This document shows positions 43,854 to 53,010 of a DNA stretch of 64,000 nucleotides, one piece after another. Position numbers and translations under genes: made by a program. Source of the stretch: an uncultured Eubacteriales bacterium (GTDB lineage Bacteria > Bacillota > Clostridia > Oscillospirales > CAG-272); NCBI GenBank assembly GCA_934432675.1, contig CAKRYT010000003.1:1-64000 (forward strand). Reading direction: 5' to 3'. Numbering within the stretch: the stretch's first letter is position 1; every line of letters starts with the position of its first letter. The notes under the pieces are model-generated. The model saw nothing but the letters and a program-made list of their open reading frames with translations. It searched no databases and was not told the origin of the DNA.

Positions 43854-46800
43854 ATGGCGGAAAAAAGCAACGAAGTGTGCCTCCGGCGTCTGACCTACTG
43901 CATCGACGGGGTACCCTGCTACGCCGAGATGGTGGAGAAGGGGACGCGTCTGACGGGGCTCCCGAAACCCACAAAGCCCGGGTGTACGTTCGGCGGCTGG
44001 GGCGAGGTCCCCTCGCGTATGCCGGGGCATGACCTGACCCTGGACGGGCATTTTGTGGAGAATACGTACCGCGTCGTTTTTGTCTGCGGCGTGGAGCAGT
44101 ACGGCGTCTCCGAGCAGGCTGCCGGAACGCCCCTGAAAGCACCGCCGGCCCCGGAAAAAGAGGGTTATGAATTCGGCGGATGGTCAGGTTTTACAGGCAC
44201 CGCCCCGTTTGAGAACACGACGTACGAGGCCATCTTCACGCCGCGTACCTACCGCGTGACCTACGTCATCGACGATGCCGTCCGTTTCCCGTTCTCCGTG
44301 GCGTACGGTGCCCCGGTGCCGCGGCTCGACCCGCCGGCAAAGCGCAATTACGTGTTCAGCGGTTGGGGCGACGTCCCGGAGACCATGCCGGCGCAGGACC
44401 TGACCATCTGCGGCAATTTCTCCGAAAAACTGTACACGCTTTCCATGGTTGTGGACGGCGAGGTGTTTCTCGAAAAGCAACTGCCGGTCGGTGCGCCCGT
44501 CGATAAAAAGGTCAAGCCTCAAAAGGAGGGTTACTATTTCAGCGGTTGGCGCAAACTGCCGGCCAAAATGCCGGCGCAGGACGTGACGGTCGTCGCTTCC
44601 ATGTATCCGGCACGCTACAAGATCGATTATTTCCTCGGTGAGGAACTCTACCGCACGGTTTACTACCCCTTCGGGGAGAGCATCGCGGCACCGACACCGG
44701 AGTACGGGGACGATATGCTGTTCGGCGGCTGGGACTCCCTGCCGGAGACGATGCCCGCGCGTGACCTCGTGGTGCACGGCGCGGTGACGCCGCGCCTTTA
44801 CAGCCTGACTTTCCGCGCGGACGGCAGGATGCTCGCACGCGTGGAATTGCCCGCCGGGGCACCGATCCCGCAGGACGTGGAGGTGCCGTCGAAGACCGGC
44901 TACGCCTTCTGCGGCTGGCAGGATGCCCCTACCGTGATGCCGTCCGGAGATCTGGACCTGGAAGCCGTGTATGCGGCGGTGAAGGCAAAGTACATCTTCA
45001 TGATCGATGACGAGATTTACGCCGAGGAGGCACCGGGAGAGGGCGATGCCCTGACGATGCCGGTACCGCCCCCGCGGGACGGCGTGCCGTTCGGCGGCTG
45101 GGACGCCATGAAACTCGATCCGCGTACGGGGATTACCACCTTCACCGGCACTTACGGCAAGCAGGCGGCCTACACGCTGACCTGGGCGGTGCGCGGCGAG
45201 GTCATTAACCGGCGCCGTGTCGCGGCGGGGACGCCGCTCTCGGCACCGACACCCCCGCGCCGCGAGGAATACGAGTTTCTCGGGTGGGAGGATTATCCCG
45301 ATCTGATGCCGGAGCGCGATCTGCGTATCGAGGGGCGCGTGCGCCTGCTCCACTACCGCTTGCAGTTCATCGCGGACGGGGAAGTGCTGTATTCCATGTC
45401 GCTCGACGAGGGCGGCGAGATTTCCTGCCCCGCCGTTGCGCCGCGCAGTGGTTTCACCTTCGCGGGGTGGCAGGACGTGCCGAAGACCATGCCGGCGCAC
45501 GACCTGGATATTTACGGGAGTTTTATCCGCAATTCCTATCGGGTGATCTGGCGCGTGGACGGAGAGACCGTCGCGGAGGAGACGTTACCCTTTGAGGCAC
45601 CGCTCACCCCACCCGATATCCCGCTTGTAAAAGATGAAAAATATCCGTTCATGGGGTGGTCGGAGATGCCCGCTACCATGCCCGATCATGACGTCACGAC
45701 GGAGGGCGGTTACGCCGATACCGTGTGCGTCATGTCCGTTTACGTCAACGGCGTGGAGACGGAGACGCGCCGTGCGCGCGTCGGTGACCCGGTCGTGCTG
45801 CCCGACATCCCGTCCGAGCCGGGCGAGACGTTTGCCTGGGATAAAGTCCCCGAGACTTATCCCGAGGGGCGCACGGAGGTCCACGGCGGCCATATCGCGA
45901 TCCCCTACACGGTGCGGTACTATTCCAAGGGTGTGCTCCTCGGCGAGGAGACTTATCACCTCGGCGAGGCAATCCAACCGCGCATCGAGGTTCCGAAACA
46001 GGACGGCGTTTTCCGCGCGTGGGAGGGACTGCCCGAGGTAATGCCGGCGGAGAACCTCTCGGTGGAGGCAACCTTCGCGACGCGTACCTATCACGTGACT
46101 TTTATGCTCGAAAACCGTCTCTATACGGAGGCGGACGTTCCCGCGGGTGCGCCGACCCCGAATCCGGAGGTACCGGAGAAGGACGGTTACCGCTTTGACG
46201 GCTGGCGTAACTACGTCAGTGTGATGCCCCCCTACAACTTTACGGCCTATGGCACCTATTGCCAGCAGAAATACGTCGTGACCTACGTATCCGGCGGGGA
46301 AGTGCTGGCAAAGCAGGAATATGCCTTCGGTGCACAGATCCTGCCGCCTGCCGCCCCCTTGCGCGAGCACTATGAATTCCGCGCGTGGGAGGGGTTGCCC
46401 CCCGCCATGCCCGCGCATGACCTCATGGTCAGTGCCCGCTACCAGGGGCAGTTGTTCCGTGTCTCGTACCTGATCGACGGGAGTCTCGTCTCTTTCCGCG
46501 ACGTGGAACTCGGGAGCCGTATCACGCCTCCCGAGGCACCCCCGCGCGAGGGTTTCGTTTTCTCGGGGTGGAAGAACCTGCCCGAGTTTATGCCGGAGCA
46601 CGAGCTCATCGTCACCGGCGAATACGAAGAACGCTCGCATACGGTGACCTACAAGGTCGGCGGCATCATTTATCATATCGATACCTACGACGCCGGGGCG
46701 AAGATTACGCCCCCCGAGGCACCGGAGCATGAACACGAGACCTTTGTCCGTTGGCGCAACTTTACGGACACGATGCCGGACTACGATTTCACCTGCGTCG

Positions 46801-48308
46801 CGGAGTACAGCGAAGCATACGGGCATTACTCCTTCGTTTTGGAGGGAGACGTGCTCGCCGAGGGCGTGTCGCGCAAGGGCGAGACGCTCACCCCGCCGGA
46901 GGTACCGCACCGCAGCGGTTTTGCGTTCCAGGGATGGAACGGTTTTACCGGCATTATGCCCGGGCAGGACGTCGTGTACATCGGCGGCTTTGTGACGGAT
47001 ACCTTCAAGGTGTTTTACCGCCTGGACGGCGAACTGTACCACGAGGACGGTTACAACGAAGGGGATACCGTTTATCCCGCCGATCCGCCCGAGAGGGACG
47101 GTTTCCATTTCAGCGGGTGGAGCAAGATCCCGACGGTGATGCCCGCCGACGACGTGGAAGTCACGGGGCGTATGATCCCGGAGAAGTTCCGACTGACCTA
47201 TATTGCGGGCGGTACGACCATCTACGATGCCATGACCGACTGCGGGACGCCGCTGGGGCTCATCAGCGGGCCCGAGATCCACGGTCTGACCTTCAACGGC
47301 TGGCAGGATGAGCCGGATCGGATGCCGCCTTGCGCGCTCACCGTCACGGGGACCTATCTGCCGTGCGAGCCGCAGTATCTCGGCATTGCCGCAGGGGACG
47401 TCACGGAGTCGAACGTCGTGCTCAAATCGCCCCCCGTGGCACCGAACGGGATGGCGTTCGTGTTCGGGAGCAGTCTCAGGATCCTCATCGACGATATTTG
47501 CTACCCCGTCGCCGGGTCGCAGAACTGCATGACCAACGGCAGAGTGTTTGATTTCGGCGGACTCTGCAATGCCATCCGTCGCACTTACCGCAAGTACGGT
47601 CTGCCGAAACGTAAACTGCAACTCGTTGTCTGCGACGGCTTTGAGACGGATCAGATTTTCGACACGCGCCCGATGCCGCTCGAAACGCTCAGCCGCGCCG
47701 CCGTCGAGATTTTCCCGCAAAACCCGTACGGCGAGAACGCCAAGTACCAGTTCTTCAAGATGTCGGAGAACAAGGCGGTGGGGACGGATCGTATGCTCGT
47801 CTCCATGGTGGATAACGCCGCTTGCGGCACTCTCGCCGCCGCCTTCAAGCGCGCCGGTGTCACGGTGTCGGGGGCGTCGTCCCTGGTCGGTGCCCTCACG
47901 CGGTACCTGCAACTCAATAAAAAGATGGTCCGCGAGAAGAACCAGCTCTGCGTTTTCTATCTGCCGAATGCGGTGATTGCAGAACTCATGATCGGCGGGC
48001 AGGTCGCCTATATCGCGCGCAATCGTCTGCCCTATGCCGACCGCAGATTCCCGGTCAGGGAAGAGACACAGCACGTGCTCGGTATGCTTGCCTCGTACGC
48101 CGAGAGCATCGGATTTTTGCAGCCGATTCACCTCGTGCTCACGGGCGGGATCGATCGCACGCACGCACGCGAGGCACAGAGATGCGTGGCACAGATCCTG
48201 CGTGACATCGCGCACACCTCGCGCACCGGGGTCTTCGGCGGCACGCGCTTCAAACGTCCTGCACTGGCGAGCCTCGGCTTTGCCCACACCGAAAACCGCA
48301 CAAAATGA
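43854..48308 (+). CDS. giant InlB/Flg_new repeat protein with a PilM-like C-terminal domain
   Basis: 1484 residues. Counting the 'x-G/A-W...MP' marks gives 19 tandem units over residues 1-1180, of the same type as in the preceding protein. Residues about 1195-1484 form a distinct domain: 'AFVFGSSLRILIDDICYPV', 'LETLSRAAVEIFPQNPYGE', 'MLVSMVDNAACGTLAAAFKRAGVTVSGASSLVGAL', 'IAELMIGGQVAYIARNRLPY', 'HLVLTGG'. The order and spacing resemble the actin-fold protein PilM of type IV pili. There is no signal peptide or membrane segment. AGGAGG precedes the ATG. Function unknown; the PilM likeness is by eye. Confidence 0.75.
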   Translation: MAEKSNEVCLRRLTYCIDGVPCYAEMVEKGTRLTGLPKPTKPGCTFGGWGEVPSRMPGHDLTLDGHFVENTYRVVFVCGVEQYGVSEQAAGTPLKAPPAPEKEGYEFGGWSGFTGTAPFENTTYEAIFTPRTYRVTYVIDDAVRFPFSVAYGAPVPRLDPPAKRNYVFSGWGDVPETMPAQDLTICGNFSEKLYTLSMVVDGEVFLEKQLPVGAPVDKKVKPQKEGYYFSGWRKLPAKMPAQDVTVVASMYPARYKIDYFLGEELYRTVYYPFGESIAAPTPEYGDDMLFGGWDSLPETMPARDLVVHGAVTPRLYSLTFRADGRMLARVELPAGAPIPQDVEVPSKTGYAFCGWQDAPTVMPSGDLDLEAVYAAVKAKYIFMIDDEIYAEEAPGEGDALTMPVPPPRDGVPFGGWDAMKLDPRTGITTFTGTYGKQAAYTLTWAVRGEVINRRRVAAGTPLSAPTPPRREEYEFLGWEDYPDLMPERDLRIEGRVRLLHYRLQFIADGEVLYSMSLDEGGEISCPAVAPRSGFTFAGWQDVPKTMPAHDLDIYGSFIRNSYRVIWRVDGETVAEETLPFEAPLTPPDIPLVKDEKYPFMGWSEMPATMPDHDVTTEGGYADTVCVMSVYVNGVETETRRARVGDPVVLPDIPSEPGETFAWDKVPETYPEGRTEVHGGHIAIPYTVRYYSKGVLLGEETYHLGEAIQPRIEVPKQDGVFRAWEGLPEVMPAENLSVEATFATRTYHVTFMLENRLYTEADVPAGAPTPNPEVPEKDGYRFDGWRNYVSVMPPYNFTAYGTYCQQKYVVTYVSGGEVLAKQEYAFGAQILPPAAPLREHYEFRAWEGLPPAMPAHDLMVSARYQGQLFRVSYLIDGSLVSFRDVELGSRITPPEAPPREGFVFSGWKNLPEFMPEHELIVTGEYEERSHTVTYKVGGIIYHIDTYDAGAKITPPEAPEHEHETFVRWRNFTDTMPDYDFTCVAEYSEAYGHYSFVLEGDVLAEGVSRKGETLTPPEVPHRSGFAFQGWNGFTGIMPGQDVVYIGGFVTDTFKVFYRLDGELYHEDGYNEGDTVYPADPPERDGFHFSGWSKIPTVMPADDVEVTGRMIPEKFRLTYIAGGTTIYDAMTDCGTPLGLISGPEIHGLTFNGWQDEPDRMPPCALTVTGTYLPCEPQYLGIAAGDVTESNVVLKSPPVAPNGMAFVFGSSLRILIDDICYPVAGSQNCMTNGRVFDFGGLCNAIRRTYRKYGLPKRKLQLVVCDGFETDQIFDTRPMPLETLSRAAVEIFPQNPYGENAKYQFFKMSENKAVGTDRMLVSMVDNAACGTLAAAFKRAGVTVSGASSLVGALTRYLQLNKKMVREKNQLCVFYLPNAVIAELMIGGQVAYIARNRLPYADRRFPVREETQHVLGMLASYAESIGFLQPIHLVLTGGIDRTHAREAQRCVAQILRDIAHTSRTGVFGGTRFKRPALASLGFAHTENRTK

Positions 48309-48352
48309 TCCGAAAAACGCCCCCCGGCAAAGTTTTTGCCGGTGGGCATATT

Positions 48353-48390
48353 AAAACGGGGAGGAGCCGTGTTTTTCGGCTCCTCCCCGC
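48353..48390. terminator. terminator between repeat-protein and DUF6472 genes
   Basis: CGGGGAGGAGCCG / CGGCTCCTCCCCG. On the minus strand TTTTAATA follows, so it suits the DUF6472 gene best, but it can also stop plus-strand transcripts. Confidence 0.75.
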
Positions 48391-48402
48391 ATTTTCTCCG
48401 TG

Positions 48403-48600
48403 TCAGATCTGGCGTTGCGTGGATTTGTATTCGTCGAAGAAACGGAAGTAGGGACACTCCCGGGAGCCGCCGTAGGACATATGCTCCACCTCGTCTTCGT
48501 CGAGATTTTGTTCACAGGAGTAGAGGTCCAGTTCTTCGTCGTACCGATAGAATTCGCAGTCCTCACAGCGTACCGCATGCTTTTTGCAACGATAATCCAT
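48403..48600 (-). CDS. DUF6472 family small cysteine-containing protein
   Basis: 65 residues. 'C-E-D-C-E-F-Y-R-Y-D-E-E', 'SCEQNLDEDEVE' and 'CPYFRFFDEYK' match the DUF6472 pattern of small clostridial proteins with four conserved cysteines, perhaps a zinc or cluster site. GAGGAGG lies six bases before the ATG at 48600; the much longer upstream frame is not used. Own promoter at 48661-48689. Function unknown. Confidence 0.85.
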   Translation of the reverse strand: MDYRCKKHAVRCEDCEFYRYDEELDLYSCEQNLDEDEVEHMSYGGSRECPYFRFFDEYKSTQRQI

Positions 48601-48660
48601 CGCGTGCCTCCTCGTTTCCCGTATTCGGAGGCACCGCCCGAGGGGGCCCCCGTCAACTAT

Positions 48661-48689
48661 ATGATAGCACAACCGCCGCAAAAAATCAA
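48661..48689 (-). promoter_or_regulatory. promoter of the DUF6472 gene
   Basis: TTGATT, 17 bases, TATCAT on the minus strand. Confidence 0.6.
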
Positions 48690-48714
48690 GGTCGTATGCA
48701 CGCGCGCGCACCCC

Positions 48715-48742
48715 TTGACAAAACGGTAAACTATGATAAAAT
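48715..48742 (+). promoter_or_regulatory. promoter of the gyrB/parE-like gene
   Basis: TTGACA, 16 bases, TAAAAT; 66 bases before the start. Confidence 0.65.
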
Positions 48743-48808
48743 ATAATGATGTGAAAGAAGGCTCGCGGATGCGGGCAAAACCGAGATACGGAAAGTGGGA
48801 GTGACGGC

Positions 48809-50836
48809 ATGGCAGAAGAGACGAAAAGCAAGAGAAAAGCCGAAGACTACGGTGACCAGAGCATCACTTCGCTCAAAGGTGCCGATCGCGTCAGAAAGCG
48901 TCCGTCCGTCATTTTCGGCTCGGACGGGCTGGACGGGTGTGAGCACTCGTTTTTTGAGATTCTCGCCAACGCGGCGGACGAGGCGCGCGCGGGCTACGGT
49001 GACAGGATCGTCGTCACCGCCTTCCGTGACCACTCCATCGAGGTGGAGGACTACGGCCGCGGCGTGCCGCTCGGGTATAACGAGAAAGAGGGCCGCTGGA
49101 ACTGGGAACTCGTGTTCTGCGAGTTATATGCCGGCGGTAAGTACGATACCAACTCGGCGGACGCCGCCTATAAGTTTTCTCTCGGGCTGAACGGGCTCGG
49201 TGCCTGCGCGACGCAATACTGCTCCGAATATATGACGGTTGCTTCCTATTCGCCGAAAAAGCGTGAAGTGTCCGAGATCGACTTCGCGTTCGGTGAGCCG
49301 CAGGGGGAACTCCGCGTGCGGCCCTATGACGCGCGGGAAAAGAAAAAACAGGGTACCATCATCCGGTGGAAACCCGATAAGCAGGTCTTTACCGATATCC
49401 GCATCCCGCTCGAATTCTACGATGCGACCCTGCGCCGTCAGGCGGTCGTTAACGCAGGCGTGCACTTCATCTTCCGCGCCGAGAACGAGAGCGGAAAGTT
49501 TGACGAGACGGAATATTACTACGAGCGCGGGGTTGCCCAGTACGCCGAGGAGATGGCGGGGGTGGACTCCATGGGGTCACCCGTCTTCTGGCATATGGCG
49601 GATCAGCGCGGCAGGGATTCCGACGATCGTGAGGAATACACCGTGCGGGCGGACATCGCGTTCTGCCCCATGCAGCGCAACGGCCGTTCGGAGTATTTCC
49701 ATAATTCCAGTTACCTGGAATACGGCGGATCGCCCGATAAGGCGACGCGCGTCGCCTTTACCTACGCGGTGGACAAGTACCTCCGGTCGCAGAACAAGTA
49801 TAACAAGAATGAGTCCAAAGTGACCTTTGCCGATATTGCGGACTGCCTGTTCATCGTCATCAGTTCGGCATCGACGGTCACCTCGTACGAAAACCAGACC
49901 AAGAAGGCGATCAGCAACGCCTTCATCCAGCGTGCCCTGACCGATTTCATGAAGCAGCAGCTGGATTACTACTTCACCGAGAACTCTGCCGCCGCGCAGT
50001 TTGCGAACGCCGTGCTCGTCAATAAGCGCGCGCGCGAAAAGGCGGAAGTCACGGTCATTGACATCAAGAAGAAACTCGCCGGCGGCTCGGGCGATTCCGC
50101 CCTCTCCCGCGTCGAGAAGTTTGTCGCCTGCCGCTCCAAAGACCCGAGCCTGCGGGAGTTGTATATCGTCGAGGGCGATTCCGCCCTGACGTCCTGCAAA
50201 CTCGGCAGAAATGCGGAATTCCAGGCAATCATCCCGGTGCGCGGTAAAACGCTGAACTGCCTCAAAGCCACCTACGACCGTATTTTCGAGAGCCCGATCA
50301 TCGTCGATCTGCTCCGCGTCATCGGTTGCGGGGTGGAACTCGATCGCAAACTCATCAAGGGGGATATCTGCCCTTTCAATCCGGATGCCCTGCGGTGGTC
50401 GAAGATTATCCTGTGTACGGATGCGGACGAGGACGGGTTCCAGATCCGCACGCTGCTCCTGACGCTTTTCTACCGCCTGCTTCCGACGCTCCTCGCACGG
50501 GAAAAGGTGTTTATCGCGGAGTCCCCTCTGTTTGAGATCACCTCCGGGGACGAAACGTATTTTGCATACAACGAGCCGGAGAAAGCGGAGATTTTGCGCC
50601 AGCTCGGCAACCGTCGCTATACGCTCCAACGTTCCAAGGGGCTGGGCGAAAACGAGCCCGAGATGATGTGGCAGACGACCATGAATCCCGCGACCCGACG
50701 CCTCATCGCCGTAACTCCCGCCGACGCGGTCGAAACGGCGCGGATGTTCGATACCCTCCTCGGTGACGCGCTCCAAGAACGCAAACAGTTCATCGCGGAG
50801 AACGGTGCCCGCTACCGTGCGGATGCGGATGTCTGA
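48809..50836 (+). CDS. divergent type II topoisomerase subunit B (GyrB/ParE-like)
   Basis: 675 residues. GHKL ATPase marks: 'LKGADRVRKRPSVIFGSDG', 'FFEILANAADEA', 'EVEDYGRGVP', and 'LGLNGLGACATQY' in place of the usual G-L-H-G-V-G. Toprim marks: 'ELYIVEGDSAL', 'LCTDADEDGFQIRTLLL', and 'RSKGLGENEPEMMWQTTMNP'. It should pair with a GyrA/ParC-type subunit to make or relax supercoils or to decatenate DNA. No such subunit is adjacent, and the active-site loops differ from standard GyrB, so it is probably the second, divergent topoisomerase found in many Clostridia. CDS start has GGGAGTG upstream. Confidence 0.88.
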   Translation: MAEETKSKRKAEDYGDQSITSLKGADRVRKRPSVIFGSDGLDGCEHSFFEILANAADEARAGYGDRIVVTAFRDHSIEVEDYGRGVPLGYNEKEGRWNWELVFCELYAGGKYDTNSADAAYKFSLGLNGLGACATQYCSEYMTVASYSPKKREVSEIDFAFGEPQGELRVRPYDAREKKKQGTIIRWKPDKQVFTDIRIPLEFYDATLRRQAVVNAGVHFIFRAENESGKFDETEYYYERGVAQYAEEMAGVDSMGSPVFWHMADQRGRDSDDREEYTVRADIAFCPMQRNGRSEYFHNSSYLEYGGSPDKATRVAFTYAVDKYLRSQNKYNKNESKVTFADIADCLFIVISSASTVTSYENQTKKAISNAFIQRALTDFMKQQLDYYFTENSAAAQFANAVLVNKRAREKAEVTVIDIKKKLAGGSGDSALSRVEKFVACRSKDPSLRELYIVEGDSALTSCKLGRNAEFQAIIPVRGKTLNCLKATYDRIFESPIIVDLLRVIGCGVELDRKLIKGDICPFNPDALRWSKIILCTDADEDGFQIRTLLLTLFYRLLPTLLAREKVFIAESPLFEITSGDETYFAYNEPEKAEILRQLGNRRYTLQRSKGLGENEPEMMWQTTMNPATRRLIAVTPADAVETARMFDTLLGDALQERKQFIAENGARYRADADV

Positions 50837-50879
50837 TACCGAACAAAACTACGAATTTTAATTTGAGAGGTAACGATCA

Positions 50880-52535
50880 ATGGACAAAAAACTGGTACCT
50901 TTGAAAAACTTTAAGGGTGTGGAGGGGCCCCTCCTCACCATCGTCATGGACGGCGTTGGCCTCGCCCCCGCGAATGCGGCGAATGCCGTCGCTGCCGCCC
51001 ATACCCCGACGCTGGACCGTCTCATGCGGGATTATCCGATGGTTGCCTTGCGCGCACACGGCACCGCGGTCGGGCTCCCGAGTGACGACGATATGGGGAA
51101 CTCCGAGGTCGGGCATAACGCCATCGGTGCGGGGCAGGTCTTCGCCCAGGGGGCGAAACTCGTCTCCCAGTCCATCGAGAGCGGAAAAATCTTCGAGAGC
51201 CGCGCATGGGGGGAGATTGTCGGGAACGTCAAGGAGCATAACAGCACGTTGCATTTTCTCGGGCTCTTCTCGGACGGGAACGTGCATTCGCACATCGACC
51301 ATCTGAAAGCCCTGATCCTGCGTGCCAAGGCGGACGGTGTGCACCGTGTGCGCGTCCACATCCTGCTGGACGGCCGTGACGTCGGTGAGACGAGTGCGCT
51401 TGATTACGTCCTGCCGTTTGAGGATTTCATGGCAGGGCTCCGCGCGCCCGATTTTGACATCTGCATTGCCTCCGGCGGCGGACGGATGCAGATCACGATG
51501 GACCGTTACGAAGCCAACTGGGGCATGGTGGAACTCGGTTGGAAGACGCACGTACTCGGCGAGGGCCGCACGTTTGCGAGTGCCGCGGAGGCAATCGAGA
51601 CGTATCGGAATGAATATAAGGTCATCGACCAGGATCTCCCGCCGTTCGTCATCGCGAAGGACGGGAAGCCGGTCGGCACCGTCGAGGACGGCGACTCCGT
51701 CGTGTTCTACAACTTCCGCGGTGACCGCGCCATTGAGATCTCCAAGGCGTTCGAGGGCGGTGCGGACTTTGCAAAGTTCGACCGCGTCCGTGTGCCGGCG
51801 GTCAAGTATGCCGGTATGCTGGAATATGACGGCGACCTCCACGTGCCGAGCCGTTACCTCGTCAACCCGCCCGAGATCACCAACACCCAGAGCGAATACC
51901 TGGTCGGGACGGGCGTGCCGGAACTCGCCATCTCCGAGACGCAGAAGTTCGGTCACGTGACCTACTTCTGGAACGGTAACCGCTCCGGTAAATTCTCCGA
52001 AGAACTGGAAACCTATATTGAGGTGCCCTCCGACGTGGTGCCCTTTGAGCAGAGACCGTGGATGAAGTGCGCCGAGATCACCGATAAACTCATTGATTGC
52101 CTGCGTAGCGGTAAGTACCGTTATCTGCGCGTCAACTTCCCGAACGGGGATATGGTCGGGCATACGGGCTCCTTCCTCGCGACCGAGTGCTCCATGGAGG
52201 CACTGGATCTCCAACTGGCACGGCTCCTCGCCGTCGTGGATGAGTTGCACGGTGCCGCCATCATCACCGCCGACCACGGTAATGCCGACGAGATGTACGA
52301 ACTGGATAAGAAGACCAAGGAGCCCAAAATGAAGAACGGGCACCCGGTCGCCAAGACCTCGCACACCCTCAACCCCGTCCCCTGCATTATCTATGATAAC
52401 TTCACCGCGGGTGCTTACACCGTCAAGGCACAGAAACCCACCTTCGGGCTTTCCGACATCGCCGCGACGACGGTCAACCTCCTCGGTTATGAGGCACCGT
52501 CCATGTGGGATGAGTCGCTCATCGAGGTCAAGTAA
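50880..52535 (+). CDS. gpmI: 2,3-bisphosphoglycerate-independent phosphoglycerate mutase
   Basis: 551 residues. Alkaline-phosphatase-superfamily metal sites: 'TIVMDGVGLA' and the catalytic Ser in 'GNSEVGHNAIGAG', 'LDGRDVGE', 'NFRGDRAIE', 'FPNGDMVGHTG', 'ITADHGNADEM' and 'KTSHTLNPVP'. It interconverts 3- and 2-phosphoglycerate in glycolysis using Mn2+; in spore formers it also controls 3-PGA storage. AGAGG precedes the ATG. It follows the topoisomerase gene by 43 bases and may share its transcript. Confidence 0.96.
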   Translation: MDKKLVPLKNFKGVEGPLLTIVMDGVGLAPANAANAVAAAHTPTLDRLMRDYPMVALRAHGTAVGLPSDDDMGNSEVGHNAIGAGQVFAQGAKLVSQSIESGKIFESRAWGEIVGNVKEHNSTLHFLGLFSDGNVHSHIDHLKALILRAKADGVHRVRVHILLDGRDVGETSALDYVLPFEDFMAGLRAPDFDICIASGGGRMQITMDRYEANWGMVELGWKTHVLGEGRTFASAAEAIETYRNEYKVIDQDLPPFVIAKDGKPVGTVEDGDSVVFYNFRGDRAIEISKAFEGGADFAKFDRVRVPAVKYAGMLEYDGDLHVPSRYLVNPPEITNTQSEYLVGTGVPELAISETQKFGHVTYFWNGNRSGKFSEELETYIEVPSDVVPFEQRPWMKCAEITDKLIDCLRSGKYRYLRVNFPNGDMVGHTGSFLATECSMEALDLQLARLLAVVDELHGAAIITADHGNADEMYELDKKTKEPKMKNGHPVAKTSHTLNPVPCIIYDNFTAGAYTVKAQKPTFGLSDIAATTVNLLGYEAPSMWDESLIEVK

Positions 52536-52690
52536 CGGCACCGCGGGCGGAAACACCGAAACATTCCGAAACGGTTGAGAATTCCGAAGGATTGTAACAA
52601 CAACGAAGGTGTCGGCCGACCCCAAAGATAACGGGTGGTCTGACGGCCCCCAAAGATAATGAAGGCATCCGACGGATCCCGTCAAAACAT
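52536..52690. repeat. short tandem-like repeat after gpmI
   Basis: Two exact copies of CCCCAAAGATAA at 52620-52631 and 52648-52659, 28 bases apart, each preceded by a related GG-x3/4-TC/CTGACG block, with a third, degenerate block after (GGCATCCGACGG). The stretch has no open frame. A similar phrase, GGCCCCCAAGGACA, occurs at about 61328-61341. Origin unknown. Confidence 0.5.
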
Positions 52691-52692
52691 CG

Positions 52693-52729
52693 CAGAGCCC
52701 CACCCCGGCCCGACCGGGGTGGGGCTCTG
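52693..52729. terminator. 16-bp GC-rich hairpin, possible gpmI terminator
   Basis: CAGAGCCCCACCCCGG and its complement around a 5-base loop. No T-tract on either strand, so intrinsic termination is uncertain. Confidence 0.5.
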
Positions 52730-53010
52730 TATGGAAAGGGAGGGACGGTCCCGGGGCTGTGGCGGGACTGTCGGGGTGCCGGTTGACGGCCCGCCGCGCC
52801 GTCGGTATGCCCGCGGGCGGTACTGCCCCGATCCCCCTCCGTTGCCCCGCGCCGGGGATGGCATCTACCCGGTTTTGGCTTTTCCCACGCCCGATGTCCG
52901 TTACGGACGGGTCCGTCCGAAAGACTCCGCGTATCGTGTTCCTCACGGATGAAGACAACGGGGCGTTGCCGATAAAACTCGGCAACGCCCCGTCTCGATA
53001 TAACGGTGAC
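52730..53010. other. gene-free stretch with a second terminator-like hairpin
   Basis: Holds the 15-bp stem ACGGGGCGTTGCCGA / TCGGCAACGCCCCGT (52958-52993), likely the end of the HPr-like gene transcript on the minus strand. No gene or other signal seen. Confidence 0.5.

Noticed and set aside
45585..48287. 900-codon frame on the minus strand opposite the large repeat protein
   Set aside because: Antisense shadow of a GC-rich repetitive gene; the plus-strand frame has clear repeat structure.
52600..52690. CRISPR array
   Set aside because: Only two exact 12-base units, spacing too short for spacers, and no cas genes in the window.
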